Part shown: piece by piece, positions 24,558 to 31,892 of the stretch
How positions within the stretch are numbered: the stretch's first letter is position 1
Layout: the number at the start of each line of letters is the position of its first letter
DNA from: a virus
Reading direction: 5' to 3' (one strand)
IMG/VR virus record: IMGVR_UViG_3300043172_000104
Coordinates: 1-44,119 of that record
DNA: 44,119 nucleotides
Notes under the pieces: model-generated
Database searches by the model: none
The model's input: the letters and a program-made list of their open reading frames with translations, nothing else
What the model was told of the DNA's origin: nothing
Program-made: the position numbers and the translations under genes

Positions 24558-24712
24558 ATGAGACCCTCATTATCTAGCGTTTCATTCCATAGTATAGTTA
24601 CTTCAGCATGACAATAATCAGACATCGCACTGCTGACGCATTCAATACATGCCTCTTCGTACTGCTTAACATCATCGTACCCATCTAAGTCTACTTCGAT
24701 TAAAAACTTCAT
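24554..24712 (-). CDS. Hypothetical acidic protein, 52 aa
   Basis: MKFLIEVDLDGYDDVKQYEE and so on. A small acidic alpha/beta product with three Cys residues. It is the first gene after promoter element 1 (24734-24763), with a GGAAGTGAAATT leader. Unknown function. Confidence 0.6.
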   Translation of the reverse strand: MKFLIEVDLDGYDDVKQYEEACIECVSSAMSDYCHAEVTILWNETLDNEGLI

Positions 24713-24733
24713 AATTTCACTTCCTTTCTATTA

Positions 24734-24763
24734 TATATACGTCAATTCATCATCTAATGTTCA
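24734..24763 (-). promoter_or_regulatory. Phage promoter-like element, copy 1
   Basis: On the minus strand this reads TGAACA, 18 bp including TTGACG at its right end, then TATATA. It lies 22 bp upstream of the 24712 gene and just after the methyltransferase stop. It has the same spacing and flanking bases as copies 2-5, and would start the last early transcription unit (24712 to 19745). The -35-like and -10-like boxes are not host consensus. Recognition by the phage sigma-like protein is my inference. Confidence 0.72.
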
Positions 24764-24776
24764 GTGCTAAATTAAA

Positions 24777-25490
24777 TTAAAATAATCTATTAGCGGATTC
24801 TTCAATACGTTTAGTTGCTATGTCGAAATACTTATCATCCATTTCAATGCCGATAAACTCCCGCTTCTGATTTACGCAGGCCACGCCCGTTGTCCCTGAT
24901 CCCATTGTAAAGTCAAGCACAGTCTCGCCCTCGTTGGTGTATGTCTTGATTAGGTATTCCATAAGGGCTACTGGTTTTTGGGTGGGGTGGAGTTCGCCGT
25001 TCTGGGACTGAAATTGGATAATGCTTCTTGGGTAGCCAGTCTTCTTTTGAACCGACCCGACTCCAGCCTGCTTGCCGTAAATACTGCCCTTGTTGGTTCT
25101 TGTTATTTTGCGAGGCTTTATATCTTTTAGTCCCTGCGGGTTATAGGTTGGTTGCTTTGCCGAGAACACAACTATGTCCTCGTGCTTATTCATTGGCTTC
25201 CGGTTTGCGTTTAGATGGCCGATAGGCTTACTCTTCTCCCACACCCAACAGTAACTAAACATCTTCATATTAGACGCTATAAGGGTCGTGGTGAATGGCT
25301 GGCTGGCTGTCATAACAATAGCACCGTTAGGCTTGATGACTCGCTTTAAATGCTCCCACATCGGTTCTAGGGGGATTATTGAGTCCCATTTGCAGGCTGT
25401 AGTGCCGTAAGGCGGGTCGGTCATAACCATATCCACCGACCTGTCCGGTATCTTGTTCATTTCTTGTAAGCAATCGCCTTTGTATAACAT
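24777..25490 (-). CDS. DNA N4/N6 methyltransferase, beta-class order
   Basis: A 237-residue enzyme. The catalytic DPPYGT (25-30) comes before the SAM-binding DFTMGSGTTG (193-202), so motif IV precedes motif I, as in beta-class adenine or N4-cytosine methylases. HPTQKP lies before motif I. Without a partner restriction nuclease nearby, it is probably an orphan enzyme that protects phage DNA. The start overlaps the 28-residue membrane peptide stop (TAATG). Confidence 0.9.
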   Translation of the reverse strand: MLYKGDCLQEMNKIPDRSVDMVMTDPPYGTTACKWDSIIPLEPMWEHLKRVIKPNGAIVMTASQPFTTTLIASNMKMFSYCWVWEKSKPIGHLNANRKPMNKHEDIVVFSAKQPTYNPQGLKDIKPRKITRTNKGSIYGKQAGVGSVQKKTGYPRSIIQFQSQNGELHPTQKPVALMEYLIKTYTNEGETVLDFTMGSGTTGVACVNQKREFIGIEMDDKYFDIATKRIEESANRLF

Positions 25491-25576
25491 TAGTTTCTCC
25501 CGTCTATGTAAGTTACAATTAGTATAACAAATAAAACAACAAGCAATACGATAGGAATGTAGAAATTACAATTCAC
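25490..25576 (-). CDS. Predicted 28-aa single-pass membrane peptide
   Basis: A GTG start with an ideal TAAGGAG ribosome site six bases away, inside the end of the helicase gene. The product is MNCNFYIPIVLLVVLFVILI plus TYIDGRN, one transmembrane helix with a short polar tail. TAATG overlaps the methyltransferase start. Strong signals for so short a gene; function unknown. Confidence 0.6.
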   Translation of the reverse strand: MNCNFYIPIVLLVVLFVILIVTYIDGRN

Positions 25577-25585
25577 AATGTCTCC

Positions 25586-26827
25586 TTAAAATGGGTTATG
25601 TTTGATCGGCCTGAAGCTAGAGTAGTCCTCAATAAACTCAACCTCAATAGCACCAGTTCCGCAGTTACGTCCTTTTACTTCAGCTATAGTGTCGGGTCCA
25701 TCCATGCCATACCTAGATGGACGGAACGGAATCAGACATCTATCGAGTGACTGTTCGATCTCACCACAGTCTTGTGCGTCATACAGCGTAGGTGCTCTCT
25801 TGTCTTTGGCTGGCTCCCTATTAGCCTGTATACCTATAACAATAGGAATCTCTAGTTCTACTGCTATATTCTTGACTTCCTTAACCATATAAGCAAGGTC
25901 AAGACGTCTTCCCTCACTCTTCCTGCCTGGATTCATATTATGCAAGTGGTCAACAAATGCAATCTGTATACCCTCCCTTCGATGCAATGATGTCAGTTTT
26001 CTTCGTAGATCAGACGGAGTAAGGCCCGGTGTCTTGTTGAGGTAAATGGGTTTAGTGTATGCCTCGGCTGCTTTCTGGTATAGCTTGTCCTTTGCGTCAG
26101 AAGTGCAATACCCATTAGCTACCGATACAAAGTTCTGGTCGGCTAGATTACAGCATATCCTCTGCATATTCTCCTGGTTAGTAAGCTCACACGAGAACAT
26201 AGCACATGGTATCTCTTCGTAAAACCCAAAATGCAACAAGAAGTCAATCATCAAAGAGGTCTTACCCATACCAGTCGACCCCAAAACGCCTATCAAAGCA
26301 GTAGGCCCGAAGCCCATTATTTGATTATTTAGCTGTGGGAATTGCGTCTTTAGGTGCTTAATACTCTCCGGTTCAAACGACACTTCCACTTCTTTGACGT
26401 GCATTACTCTACTGGAATCCTCACCGTCAAACTCAGTCCTATTACGGAATGCCTTGTCGGCCAACACGGCTTGATCTGAGGCGTTTTCCGTCCCTTTGGT
26501 AATACGGGTTACGTCCTCTGCCAGAAGTACCATCTGAGCCTTCCTGTGCGTTTCTAGGACTATGTCAGCGTAATAGGTTGCTGACGCCGATGATATTACT
26601 GACTCTGCTACCTTAATCGTGTACTCTACGTCGGCATCCTTACCCATCTTATCACGAAGAGTAAGCAGGTCTACTGCCATCCCATCGTCATTTAATGCCA
26701 CGATTGCTGACCATACCGGACGGTCTACAAGTGGGAACATATCAACGGTCAGCTTCTCTGCTACCTCTGCTATACATTCATTGTCGATAATCATACTTCC
26801 TAATACTGCGTGGTGGGCTTCACTCAT
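25586..26827 (-). CDS. Replicative DNA helicase, DnaB-like
   Basis: A 413-residue helicase, started at the ATG that overlaps the upstream stop (26827) rather than an in-frame GTG 12 bp upstream. A DnaB-type N-terminal domain (EAHHAVLGSMIIDNECI) is followed by the RecA core. Walker A GSTGMGKTS (183-191), Walker B-like IAFVDHLHNM and the VIGIQANR motif are clear. It would load on the phage origin and work with the host polymerase, since no phage polymerase is seen. Confidence 0.92.
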   Translation of the reverse strand: MSEAHHAVLGSMIIDNECIAEVAEKLTVDMFPLVDRPVWSAIVALNDDGMAVDLLTLRDKMGKDADVEYTIKVAESVISSASATYYADIVLETHRKAQMVLLAEDVTRITKGTENASDQAVLADKAFRNRTEFDGEDSSRVMHVKEVEVSFEPESIKHLKTQFPQLNNQIMGFGPTALIGVLGSTGMGKTSLMIDFLLHFGFYEEIPCAMFSCELTNQENMQRICCNLADQNFVSVANGYCTSDAKDKLYQKAAEAYTKPIYLNKTPGLTPSDLRRKLTSLHRREGIQIAFVDHLHNMNPGRKSEGRRLDLAYMVKEVKNIAVELEIPIVIGIQANREPAKDKRAPTLYDAQDCGEIEQSLDRCLIPFRPSRYGMDGPDTIAEVKGRNCGTGAIEVEFIEDYSSFRPIKHNPF

Positions 26828-27429
26828 GGCGTACCCCACTGTTCTGACATTGCATCGGCTATGCCTTGATACGTTTTCGATCTTAGTTTCGCTCTATCCT
26901 TAGACGGTGGCAGGTAATGCAGTTTTTGTTGTTCTCGTTTAGGCAATTTAAACATCTCCTCTTTGACGTTATTTGTTTCCGTTAACTTAGGCAATCCCTT
27001 GAGCCAGAGACAGGTAGCCTTACGCTCTGTATGTCCGAACATCCACGGCTGAACAATCTGGTCGTACTTACGTCCCATTATCTCAACTGCATACTTATGT
27101 GGTATTGGATTCTCTACTGCTATCTTGTCAATGCAATTAGTATTTAGTAGGTAATTAAAGAATGAAGCACCGTCTGCCATCTTCTGAAACCTACCCTCCT
27201 GCTTATGAAGCCAATGGACGCCAGAGTTACATAAGTAAGTGCATGGCGGGTGAGCTATCATTAAGTCCCAACCAAGACTAATCACATCGAATACGTCACG
27301 TTTATAGTGCCATTCTGGTTTATCGCCAGAGCAATCCTGTATATCACATGAATAAGCCTCATGCCCTTTAGCCCTGAACGCCTTGCATACTACCTGGCTC
27401 TCTTCGCAAGCTACTAGTATCTTCATCAT
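26824..27429 (-). CDS. DNA C5-cytosine methyltransferase-like protein
   Basis: A 201-residue product. It starts MMKILVACEESQVV, a SAM-site-like opening, with the PPC motif in AHPPCTYLCNSGVHWL (catalytic Cys candidate) and an ENPIPHKY motif that resembles the ENV of Dcm enzymes. It is shorter than full Dcm proteins and lacks a clear target-recognition domain, so specificity is open. Overlaps show coupling to the helicase. Confidence 0.75.
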   Translation of the reverse strand: MMKILVACEESQVVCKAFRAKGHEAYSCDIQDCSGDKPEWHYKRDVFDVISLGWDLMIAHPPCTYLCNSGVHWLHKQEGRFQKMADGASFFNYLLNTNCIDKIAVENPIPHKYAVEIMGRKYDQIVQPWMFGHTERKATCLWLKGLPKLTETNNVKEEMFKLPKREQQKLHYLPPSKDRAKLRSKTYQGIADAMSEQWGTP

Positions 27430-27815
27430 ACCTCCTTCACAAGAACATTAACCGACTCTGCCCACGCCCTAACATCGGGATCAGACAGCAATGTAACGAA
27501 CGATTGATTGCTCTCAATGTCGCTTACAGTCTTCATACTACGCAGCCACGTTCCCATTTGCTTCTCATACTGTGGTATCTTATTTGATGGTGCTTTCATA
27601 CGTCTTGCCTTTGGTATAGATTCATTGCCGAGCCAGTGGTTAATTGCCTTTTTCATTCCTCTGGCTGTTTTACGCCTACTGTCATTGAAAGTAAGCCATG
27701 TCTGCATCTTCTTTAGTTCTACGTCAATATCAATAAGTGGATAATGCTCATCGAATAATGCGTATAGCTCTGGGGTTAATGTCCATTCCGTTCCGTCTTT
27801 TAAGGGGAATATCAT
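27426..27815 (-). CDS. Replication-initiator-like C-terminal domain protein
   Basis: A 129-residue product. I start at the ATG overlapping the upstream stop (27815). DGTEWTLTPELYALFDEHYP, then IDIDVELKKMQTWLTFND, RRKTARGMKKAINHWL matches the end of phage replisome-organizer proteins, where helix pairs contact the helicase. The protein has only this part, so it may act as a helicase-loading adaptor. It is immediately upstream of the methylase and helicase genes. Confidence 0.6.
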   Translation of the reverse strand: MIFPLKDGTEWTLTPELYALFDEHYPLIDIDVELKKMQTWLTFNDSRRKTARGMKKAINHWLGNESIPKARRMKAPSNKIPQYEKQMGTWLRSMKTVSDIESNQSFVTLLSDPDVRAWAESVNVLVKEV

Positions 27816-28246
27816 GTCTTTGCTCCTATCTTGCATAAGGCGGCTGCTTTGAGGTAGTGTTCTGGATCTATTCTCATGGCAAATATCCCGCATACAGCCG
27901 TAAAATCTATTTCTGCTGGCTCCCATGCCACACCGAGTGTCGCCAGTAACCCCTTAACAAATTCACACCCTCCATAGTTGTCGCCTGCCCAATCCCTCCA
28001 CTTCATGGCATTGTCCCAGTTTAGGGAGATTTCGTTGGCTCCAAAATCTAAGCAGCAATGTTCATTTGGCCTTGTTATCCACCCCTTAGGTGACTTAACT
28101 GAAACGTTTGATAAGCACGAAAAACACCCATGAGGCTTTTCTGTGCAATTGACACAACTAAGGCAACACCTATTTTGCAACACCTCCCCCAGCAACCGAT
28201 CTAGCTCTTCGCCCTCTGCTGATAGTATTTGTTTTCTTGTAATCAT
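27812..28246 (-). CDS. Cys-rich hypothetical protein, 144 aa
   Basis: A Cys cluster, NRCCLSCVNCTEKPHGCFSC, lies about 25 residues from the start. The second half (SLNWDNAMKWRDWAGDNYGG, DPEHYLKAAALCKI) recalls the phage ABA-sandwich/DUF2591-like family. Zinc binding by the cluster is likely. Coupled to both neighbours. Confidence 0.55.
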   Translation of the reverse strand: MITRKQILSAEGEELDRLLGEVLQNRCCLSCVNCTEKPHGCFSCLSNVSVKSPKGWITRPNEHCCLDFGANEISLNWDNAMKWRDWAGDNYGGCEFVKGLLATLGVAWEPAEIDFTAVCGIFAMRIDPEHYLKAAALCKIGAKT

Positions 28247-28683
28247 TTCATCTCCTCTAATTTCTTAATCAATCGTTTAGCGTGTGCCGTACCCATTTTG
28301 TACGGGTCAACATTAAGGTCAACACACTTCTGTAATAGCATCTTCTCGACTACCAGGAAGTCACTCTCTCTCCACGTACCCTCTAGTCTGGGCTTGCTGT
28401 ATACCCAATCATATCTATCTGGATACCTCTGCTCAAACCACACCTGAAGCTTTGGTCCGTTGTGCCACTTCCTGTGACAACTTCCACATAATGATATGCC
28501 ATTAAGTAAGTCCCATCTTAGATGATTTAACGTCCTGTACCTTACATGGTGCCACTCTAAGTTGCCTACTGGCCCTTCACATCCGTCATACTGACATTCC
28601 CAATCATCTCTTGTCTTGACTATTGTACGGGCTAGGCTGTCCAGCCATGTCTTCATCGGTCCTGCTTTGAAAGGTTTAGCCAT
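28243..28683 (-). CDS. HNH endonuclease
   Basis: A 146-residue nuclease. CQYDGC begins a treble-clef site. LEWHHVRYRTLNHLRWDLLN holds the HH catalytic pair, and LCGSCHRKWHNGP supplies the CxxC and final His. A helical C-terminus of about 50 residues follows. It lies between the NinB-like gene and the Cys-rich gene, so it may act in recombination or packaging. Confidence 0.88.
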   Translation of the reverse strand: MAKPFKAGPMKTWLDSLARTIVKTRDDWECQYDGCEGPVGNLEWHHVRYRTLNHLRWDLLNGISLCGSCHRKWHNGPKLQVWFEQRYPDRYDWVYSKPRLEGTWRESDFLVVEKMLLQKCVDLNVDPYKMGTAHAKRLIKKLEEMK

Positions 28684-29105
28684 TATTCCACCTCATTAGA
28701 CGGAGGTAATTCGCACTGGAAGCATTCAATGCACCATGCGTTAATGTCTTTAAGGAACTTGGCGTAGTCAGCGAAGGTGTATTCAGATGCCGAGCATGGA
28801 ACTACAGTAGTATGAACTCCCGTCTTTACATCTTTCGACTTGCCAAATAAACCCTTGAGCATCATCTTGACTTCGTTCTTGCCAAAGATATTGCCAGTGA
28901 TCTTAAACTGCTCAACAATGAACCCCAATACAGGCCCATGAAAATACTTCCTCATCTTATCAACATCCCACTTGACCTGCTTGCGGATGATGATCTCATA
29001 GTCACCGTCAGGCAGGGAGCTAATGAGTTCAGTACGCCTCTTTGATGTGGCTTCGTCTATCTGGACTTTGCCGTTTAGTTTGTTGAATTGAAATTTATGA
29101 TTCAT
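28683..29105 (-). CDS. NinB-like recombination protein
   Basis: A 140-residue product from the ATG at 29105 (MNHKFQFNKLNGKVQIDEAT). YEIIIRKQVKWDVDKMRKYF, the later VVPCSASEYTFADYAKFL and INAWCIECFQCELPP follow the pattern of NinB-type proteins, which act with single-strand binding and recombination functions. The adjacent upstream SSB-like gene supports this. Sequence similarity is only by eye. Confidence 0.55.
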   Translation of the reverse strand: MNHKFQFNKLNGKVQIDEATSKRRTELISSLPDGDYEIIIRKQVKWDVDKMRKYFHGPVLGFIVEQFKITGNIFGKNEVKMMLKGLFGKSKDVKTGVHTTVVPCSASEYTFADYAKFLKDINAWCIECFQCELPPSNEVE

Positions 29106-29163
29106 GTTATGCCTGTCTGCCCCCAGCCAGTTACGGCCAGGGGCGTATTCAGAAAGGTTAAAG

Positions 29164-29784
29164 TTAAAACGGTATATCATCCGGTGCATTACTCAAGTCA
29201 ACTTCAGGTTCCGCTGTTGGCATCTGCTCCGCTGGCGCCTGTCCCAACTTAGCCCACTCAGGAGACTTCTTAATCGACTCAATCAACCATCCATAGATGT
29301 TCTCTGGGATGTTCACGCCATGCTCGTCAATGGAGTAGTACAGCGAGGGGTTTTCTACCTTCATCTCAGGCATACCCGCTGGCATCTGCATTACTGCTCC
29401 GATGTACGAGATGGTATCTCCGCCCTCGATTACGGCCTGTACGACATTAAGCATACAAGACCTGCCTATGAGCGTCTTGAAGTCGAACGTCTCGATGTCA
29501 GTGATACCCCATGTAGCGAGGTGTTGCGACAGAGCAGCCTTCTGGAACGTAGAGAACGTATACGTCTTGCCGATTACCTTTGGCCCTTCGTGTTCTACGT
29601 CGTCCTTAGTGTACTTGACACGTAAGGCTGGCACTTCCCACTGGATGCGGAGCTTACGTTGCATCTTCTTAGCGCCTTGAAATGTTACTTCCTGCGTGCC
29701 TAGGTCAACAACGCCATAACATACTGCATTGTGCGTGCCTGCTGGAAACGGGTCTGACTTAGGTTTACTTGCTGGTGCTTTCAT
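29164..29784 (-). CDS. Single-stranded DNA-binding protein-like
   Basis: A 206-residue product. It has an OB-fold-like centre (KLRIQWEVPALRV, VIGKTYTFSTFQKAAL) and a flexible Pro/Ala region. The acidic tip DDIPF is the classic SSB protein-interaction tail. With NinB, HNH and DnaB-like genes nearby it forms the replication-recombination group. Confidence 0.8.
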   Translation of the reverse strand: MKAPASKPKSDPFPAGTHNAVCYGVVDLGTQEVTFQGAKKMQRKLRIQWEVPALRVKYTKDDVEHEGPKVIGKTYTFSTFQKAALSQHLATWGITDIETFDFKTLIGRSCMLNVVQAVIEGGDTISYIGAVMQMPAGMPEMKVENPSLYYSIDEHGVNIPENIYGWLIESIKKSPEWAKLGQAPAEQMPTAEPEVDLSNAPDDIPF

Positions 29785-30008
29785 TTTGTACCTTTCTCAA
29801 TTGGATCATCATTTATTTCAATATACCCAGCAACTACTCCTACTATGGGTATTACGATTCCTACTCCACGCACGACTTCTGCCTTCATTGGCGATTGGAA
29901 GTCACAGTGACACAACTCTACGATGTTATTTACGTATCCATATATCGGTAACACCGCAATCAACACTACTACCAAAACAATTCCAACTATCGCTAGTTTA
30001 TCTCTCAT
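29781..30008 (-). CDS. Two-helix membrane protein, 75 aa
   Basis: TM1 is around residues 5-25 (LAIVGIVLVVVLIAVLPIYG) and TM2 around 48-63 (GVGIVIPIVGVVAGYI). The connecting segment has HCDFQSPMKAEVVRG, a pattern that recurs in phage early membrane proteins of unknown function. Both ends overlap neighbours. It may be a superinfection or lysis-timing factor. Confidence 0.6.
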   Translation of the reverse strand: MRDKLAIVGIVLVVVLIAVLPIYGYVNNIVELCHCDFQSPMKAEVVRGVGIVIPIVGVVAGYIEINDDPIEKGTK

Positions 30009-30106
30009 TTCTCTTTCCTTTCTGAATCAATACATTTACATTCTTGATAAATCTCAGGCATCGGCCTGTATGTTGCTTCTGGGTCTTGGTCTTGTTGGGT
30101 GCTCAT
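30005..30106 (-). CDS. Possible 33-aa protein in an alternative frame
   Basis: ATG at 30106 has a good AGGAG site 8 bases upstream, and its stop overlaps the membrane-protein ATG. It overlaps the gene 30054-30200 by 53 bp in another frame. The product is MSTQQDQDPEATYRPMPEIY plus QECKCIDSERKEK. The signals support translation, but it may serve only to couple the downstream start. Confidence 0.4.
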   Translation of the reverse strand: MSTQQDQDPEATYRPMPEIYQECKCIDSERKEK

Positions 30107-30200
30107 TGCTACACTCCTGGCACATTAAAGTTTCAAAATCATAATCCTCTTGGTCCGTATCAACCATCTTCTCGCATTTATTGCATTGCATTATACTCAT
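30054..30200 (-). CDS. Small zinc-finger-like protein, 48 aa
   Basis: CNKC (residues 6-9) and CQEC (27-30) make a four-Cys site in a 48-residue product, and the tail is Arg/Pro-rich (RPRPRSN). The start overlaps the stop of the previous zinc-ribbon gene. DNA or RNA binding is possible but not shown. Confidence 0.5.
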   Translation of the reverse strand: MSIMQCNKCEKMVDTDQEDYDFETLMCQECSNEHPTRPRPRSNIQADA

Positions 30201-30310
30201 GCTTCAAAGACCCTTTCATATGGGTATTCTTCTTGGCATTGAGGACAATACATTAAGTCTTGATCTTTGCAATCTTCTAGTTGGTGCTCACAGTTTGGGC
30301 ATTCGTACAT
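30197..30310 (-). CDS. Zinc-ribbon protein, 37 aa
   Basis: MYECPNCEHQLEDCKDQDLM then YCPQCQEEY. The CPNC and CPQC knuckles form a minimal zinc ribbon, with a separate Cys at 14. It is the first gene after promoter element 2, 21 bp from the end of its -10-like box. Such small ribbons often modulate host proteins. Confidence 0.6.
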   Translation of the reverse strand: MYECPNCEHQLEDCKDQDLMYCPQCQEEYPYERVFEA

Positions 30311-30330
30311 AATATCCTACCTTTCTATTA

Positions 30331-30360
30331 TATATACGTCAATTCAATATCAAATGTTCA
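30331..30360 (-). promoter_or_regulatory. Phage promoter-like element, copy 2
   Basis: On the minus strand TGAACA, 18 bp (ending in TTGACG), TATATA, then ATAGAAAGG. It is nearly identical to copy 1 around both boxes. It is immediately after the stop of the 30361-30612 gene and 21 bp before the 30310 gene, so it would start the SSB-to-methyltransferase unit. Confidence 0.72.
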
Positions 30361-30612
30361 CTAGTAAAAATCTTTTTTTATCTTTACCTTACGTTTCTTG
30401 AATGCCTCGTGCATCCTGTTTACATCATCCTGCGTCTTAGCCTGCTTAAACTCACGCTTATCTAACTCCTTCCAGATGGCTAACCACTCCAAGAAGTCAG
30501 GCTCATAGCCCATGTCGAAGTCTACCTTGAGTTCTCGCAGCTTCTTCGTTGAAACGTCTTTGATGTCGGTCTTGCCGTCTAGGATGGCTTGGTGTAGTTC
30601 TGAGCGAGTCAT
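30361..30612 (-). CDS. Hypothetical basic protein, 83 aa
   Basis: I start at the ATG overlapping the upstream stop (30612). A highly charged helical product, including IKDVSTKKLRELKVDFDMGY and KKRKVKIKKDFY at the end. The last gene of the 33130-30361 unit. Not recognised. Confidence 0.55.
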   Translation of the reverse strand: MTRSELHQAILDGKTDIKDVSTKKLRELKVDFDMGYEPDFLEWLAIWKELDKREFKQAKTQDDVNRMHEAFKKRKVKIKKDFY

Positions 30613-30854
30613 AATGGCTCCATTTCTAGTTTGTACGCATCGCAGAACTGCATGTACGTTAGCCTTTTCCATCCATTCCACAGCTTCTTATGTGGAGGAA
30701 CCCATTTTACAGGAAGAAGGCATTTTACTGGACGCTCTTCTTCTGGTGCAAATTCAATCCATCTAGTGGATTTTGCATTCCTAGCTGCCCTACTATAATT
30801 TTCAGTCGTGGCTAGAAATGGCTTCATCCTGTCGTACATCTCGTAGGTAGTCAT
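30609..30854 (-). CDS. Hypothetical protein, 81 aa
   Basis: Contains RWIEFAPEEERPVKCLLP and WVPPHKKLWNGWKRLTYM, unusually rich in Trp and Pro. Gene overlaps at both ends. Not recognised. Confidence 0.55.
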   Translation of the reverse strand: MTTYEMYDRMKPFLATTENYSRAARNAKSTRWIEFAPEEERPVKCLLPVKWVPPHKKLWNGWKRLTYMQFCDAYKLEMEPL

Positions 30855-31048
30855 AATACCTCCACGCTAATGTTATCAATACCCTTAATATCCACCCAGT
30901 GATCGTCAATGTCCATTGATGTACCGCCTGGTAGATTCTCTAATGCAGTCTCGATTGCCTTACGACATACTTGGTCTTCTACTGACGAGCAGATGGCGTC
31001 TTCAATTTCCATCGAAACGTCAAAGCATATGTTATATCTGTGTATCAT
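30851..31048 (-). CDS. Hypothetical protein, 65 aa
   Basis: MIHRYNICFDVSMEIEDAIC then an acidic segment with DIDDHWVDIKGIDNIS. The alternating strand pattern and four-base overlaps support a real small protein, but no family is evident. Confidence 0.55.
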   Translation of the reverse strand: MIHRYNICFDVSMEIEDAICSSVEDQVCRKAIETALENLPGGTSMDIDDHWVDIKGIDNISVEVL

Positions 31049-31287
31049 CTTCGTCCACCCTTCTGGCTTACTCTATCGCTTACGTTACGTCTTAGCCATT
31101 CATCAACTACATTGCCGCTACGTTTACCCCTGAATGAGCTATTGACATCACGAGAACGGTATACATCTCCGCCATTTTCACCCTTCCAGAACCACGCTAT
31201 TCGACGTTCTGTCTTTGTTTGATACTCACATCCGGTTATAGTTAATACTGCTACGATGATTGCTGCGATTAGTGTTAGCTTCTTCAT
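31045..31287 (-). CDS. Small lipoprotein, 80 aa
   Basis: Started at ATG 31287 after GAAAGG, not the in-frame codon 15 bp upstream. Signal MKKLTLIAAIIVAVLTITGC ends in the lipobox ITGC (Cys20). The mature part is basic (RRIAWFWKGENGGDVYRSRD). Early-block lipoproteins in phages often act in superinfection exclusion or adsorption blocking. A spanin role is also possible. Confidence 0.6.
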   Translation of the reverse strand: MKKLTLIAAIIVAVLTITGCEYQTKTERRIAWFWKGENGGDVYRSRDVNSSFRGKRSGNVVDEWLRRNVSDRVSQKGGRR

Positions 31288-31288
31288 T

Positions 31289-31471
31289 TTATTGCCTTTC
31301 AAGTAGTTCTAATTTTTGTTCATGTGCGTATTGTTTAATTTTACGTGCCAGATACAATGGAGAACTTCGTATGATAGATGTTATTTCGTGACCTATATTC
31401 TCTTTTTCTTTCCTAGTAGCCCTCAGTCTTTCTGATTCACAGGCACGCTGGAATCTTGGGTCTATATTCAT
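31289..31471 (-). CDS. Hypothetical protein, 60 aa, with MNIDPRF start
   Basis: Begins MNIDPRFQRACESERLRATR, followed by a basic helical tail. The N-terminal seven residues match the gene at 40757-40972, which is otherwise different. Overlaps the upstream gene by four bases. Unknown function. Confidence 0.55.
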   Translation of the reverse strand: MNIDPRFQRACESERLRATRKEKENIGHEITSIIRSSPLYLARKIKQYAHEQKLELLERQ

Positions 31472-31707
31472 TTTAAATCTCCTTTAATATATACGTTATC
31501 TTCTGTCCACAATTCATTTAACTCTTCAATCTCAATGTTATTCTCGATCTCATGGAGCAAGCCTTGATTGTAGGCTATTTCCTGAACTATCTCTAGCCTC
31601 TTGTCCATTGGTGCGTCTATTAGGTCGGCCAGTTCGTCACGAAGCACGACAATAGAGATACTTAGGTTTACTCGCTGGGTTGTTAGGTTTATTAGTTTAG
31701 TGTTCAT
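31468..31707 (-). CDS. Hypothetical coiled protein, 79 aa
   Basis: Helical with heptad-like Leu/Ile (LRDELADLIDAPMDKRLEIV, LHEIENNIEIEELNELW). Overlaps both neighbours by four bases. Likely a small dimer, with no recognised domain. Confidence 0.55.
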   Translation of the reverse strand: MNTKLINLTTQRVNLSISIVVLRDELADLIDAPMDKRLEIVQEIAYNQGLLHEIENNIEIEELNELWTEDNVYIKGDLK

Positions 31708-31892
31708 TGTATTCCTTTCAGTCTATTGTATATCTTTTCAGCGACTTTATAACCATCTCCATAAGTGTCCATATTCTCGTAGTCACTAACCTTATTTAAC
31801 ACCCACTTAAGCAACGCATACGGTGTATCTGCATCACATTCGCTACAGTCGTGGCACATAAAGAATTCACATGGGTTCTTTTCTTTACTCAT
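31704..31892 (-). CDS. Hypothetical Cys-containing protein, 62 aa
   Basis: CEFFMCHDCSECDADTPYAL has four cysteines in a possible metal site. The remainder is helical (KVAEKIYNRLKGIQ). Coupled by four-base overlaps to the lytic enzyme gene upstream and the coiled protein downstream. Confidence 0.55.
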   Translation of the reverse strand: MSKEKNPCEFFMCHDCSECDADTPYALLKWVLNKVSDYENMDTYGDGYKVAEKIYNRLKGIQ

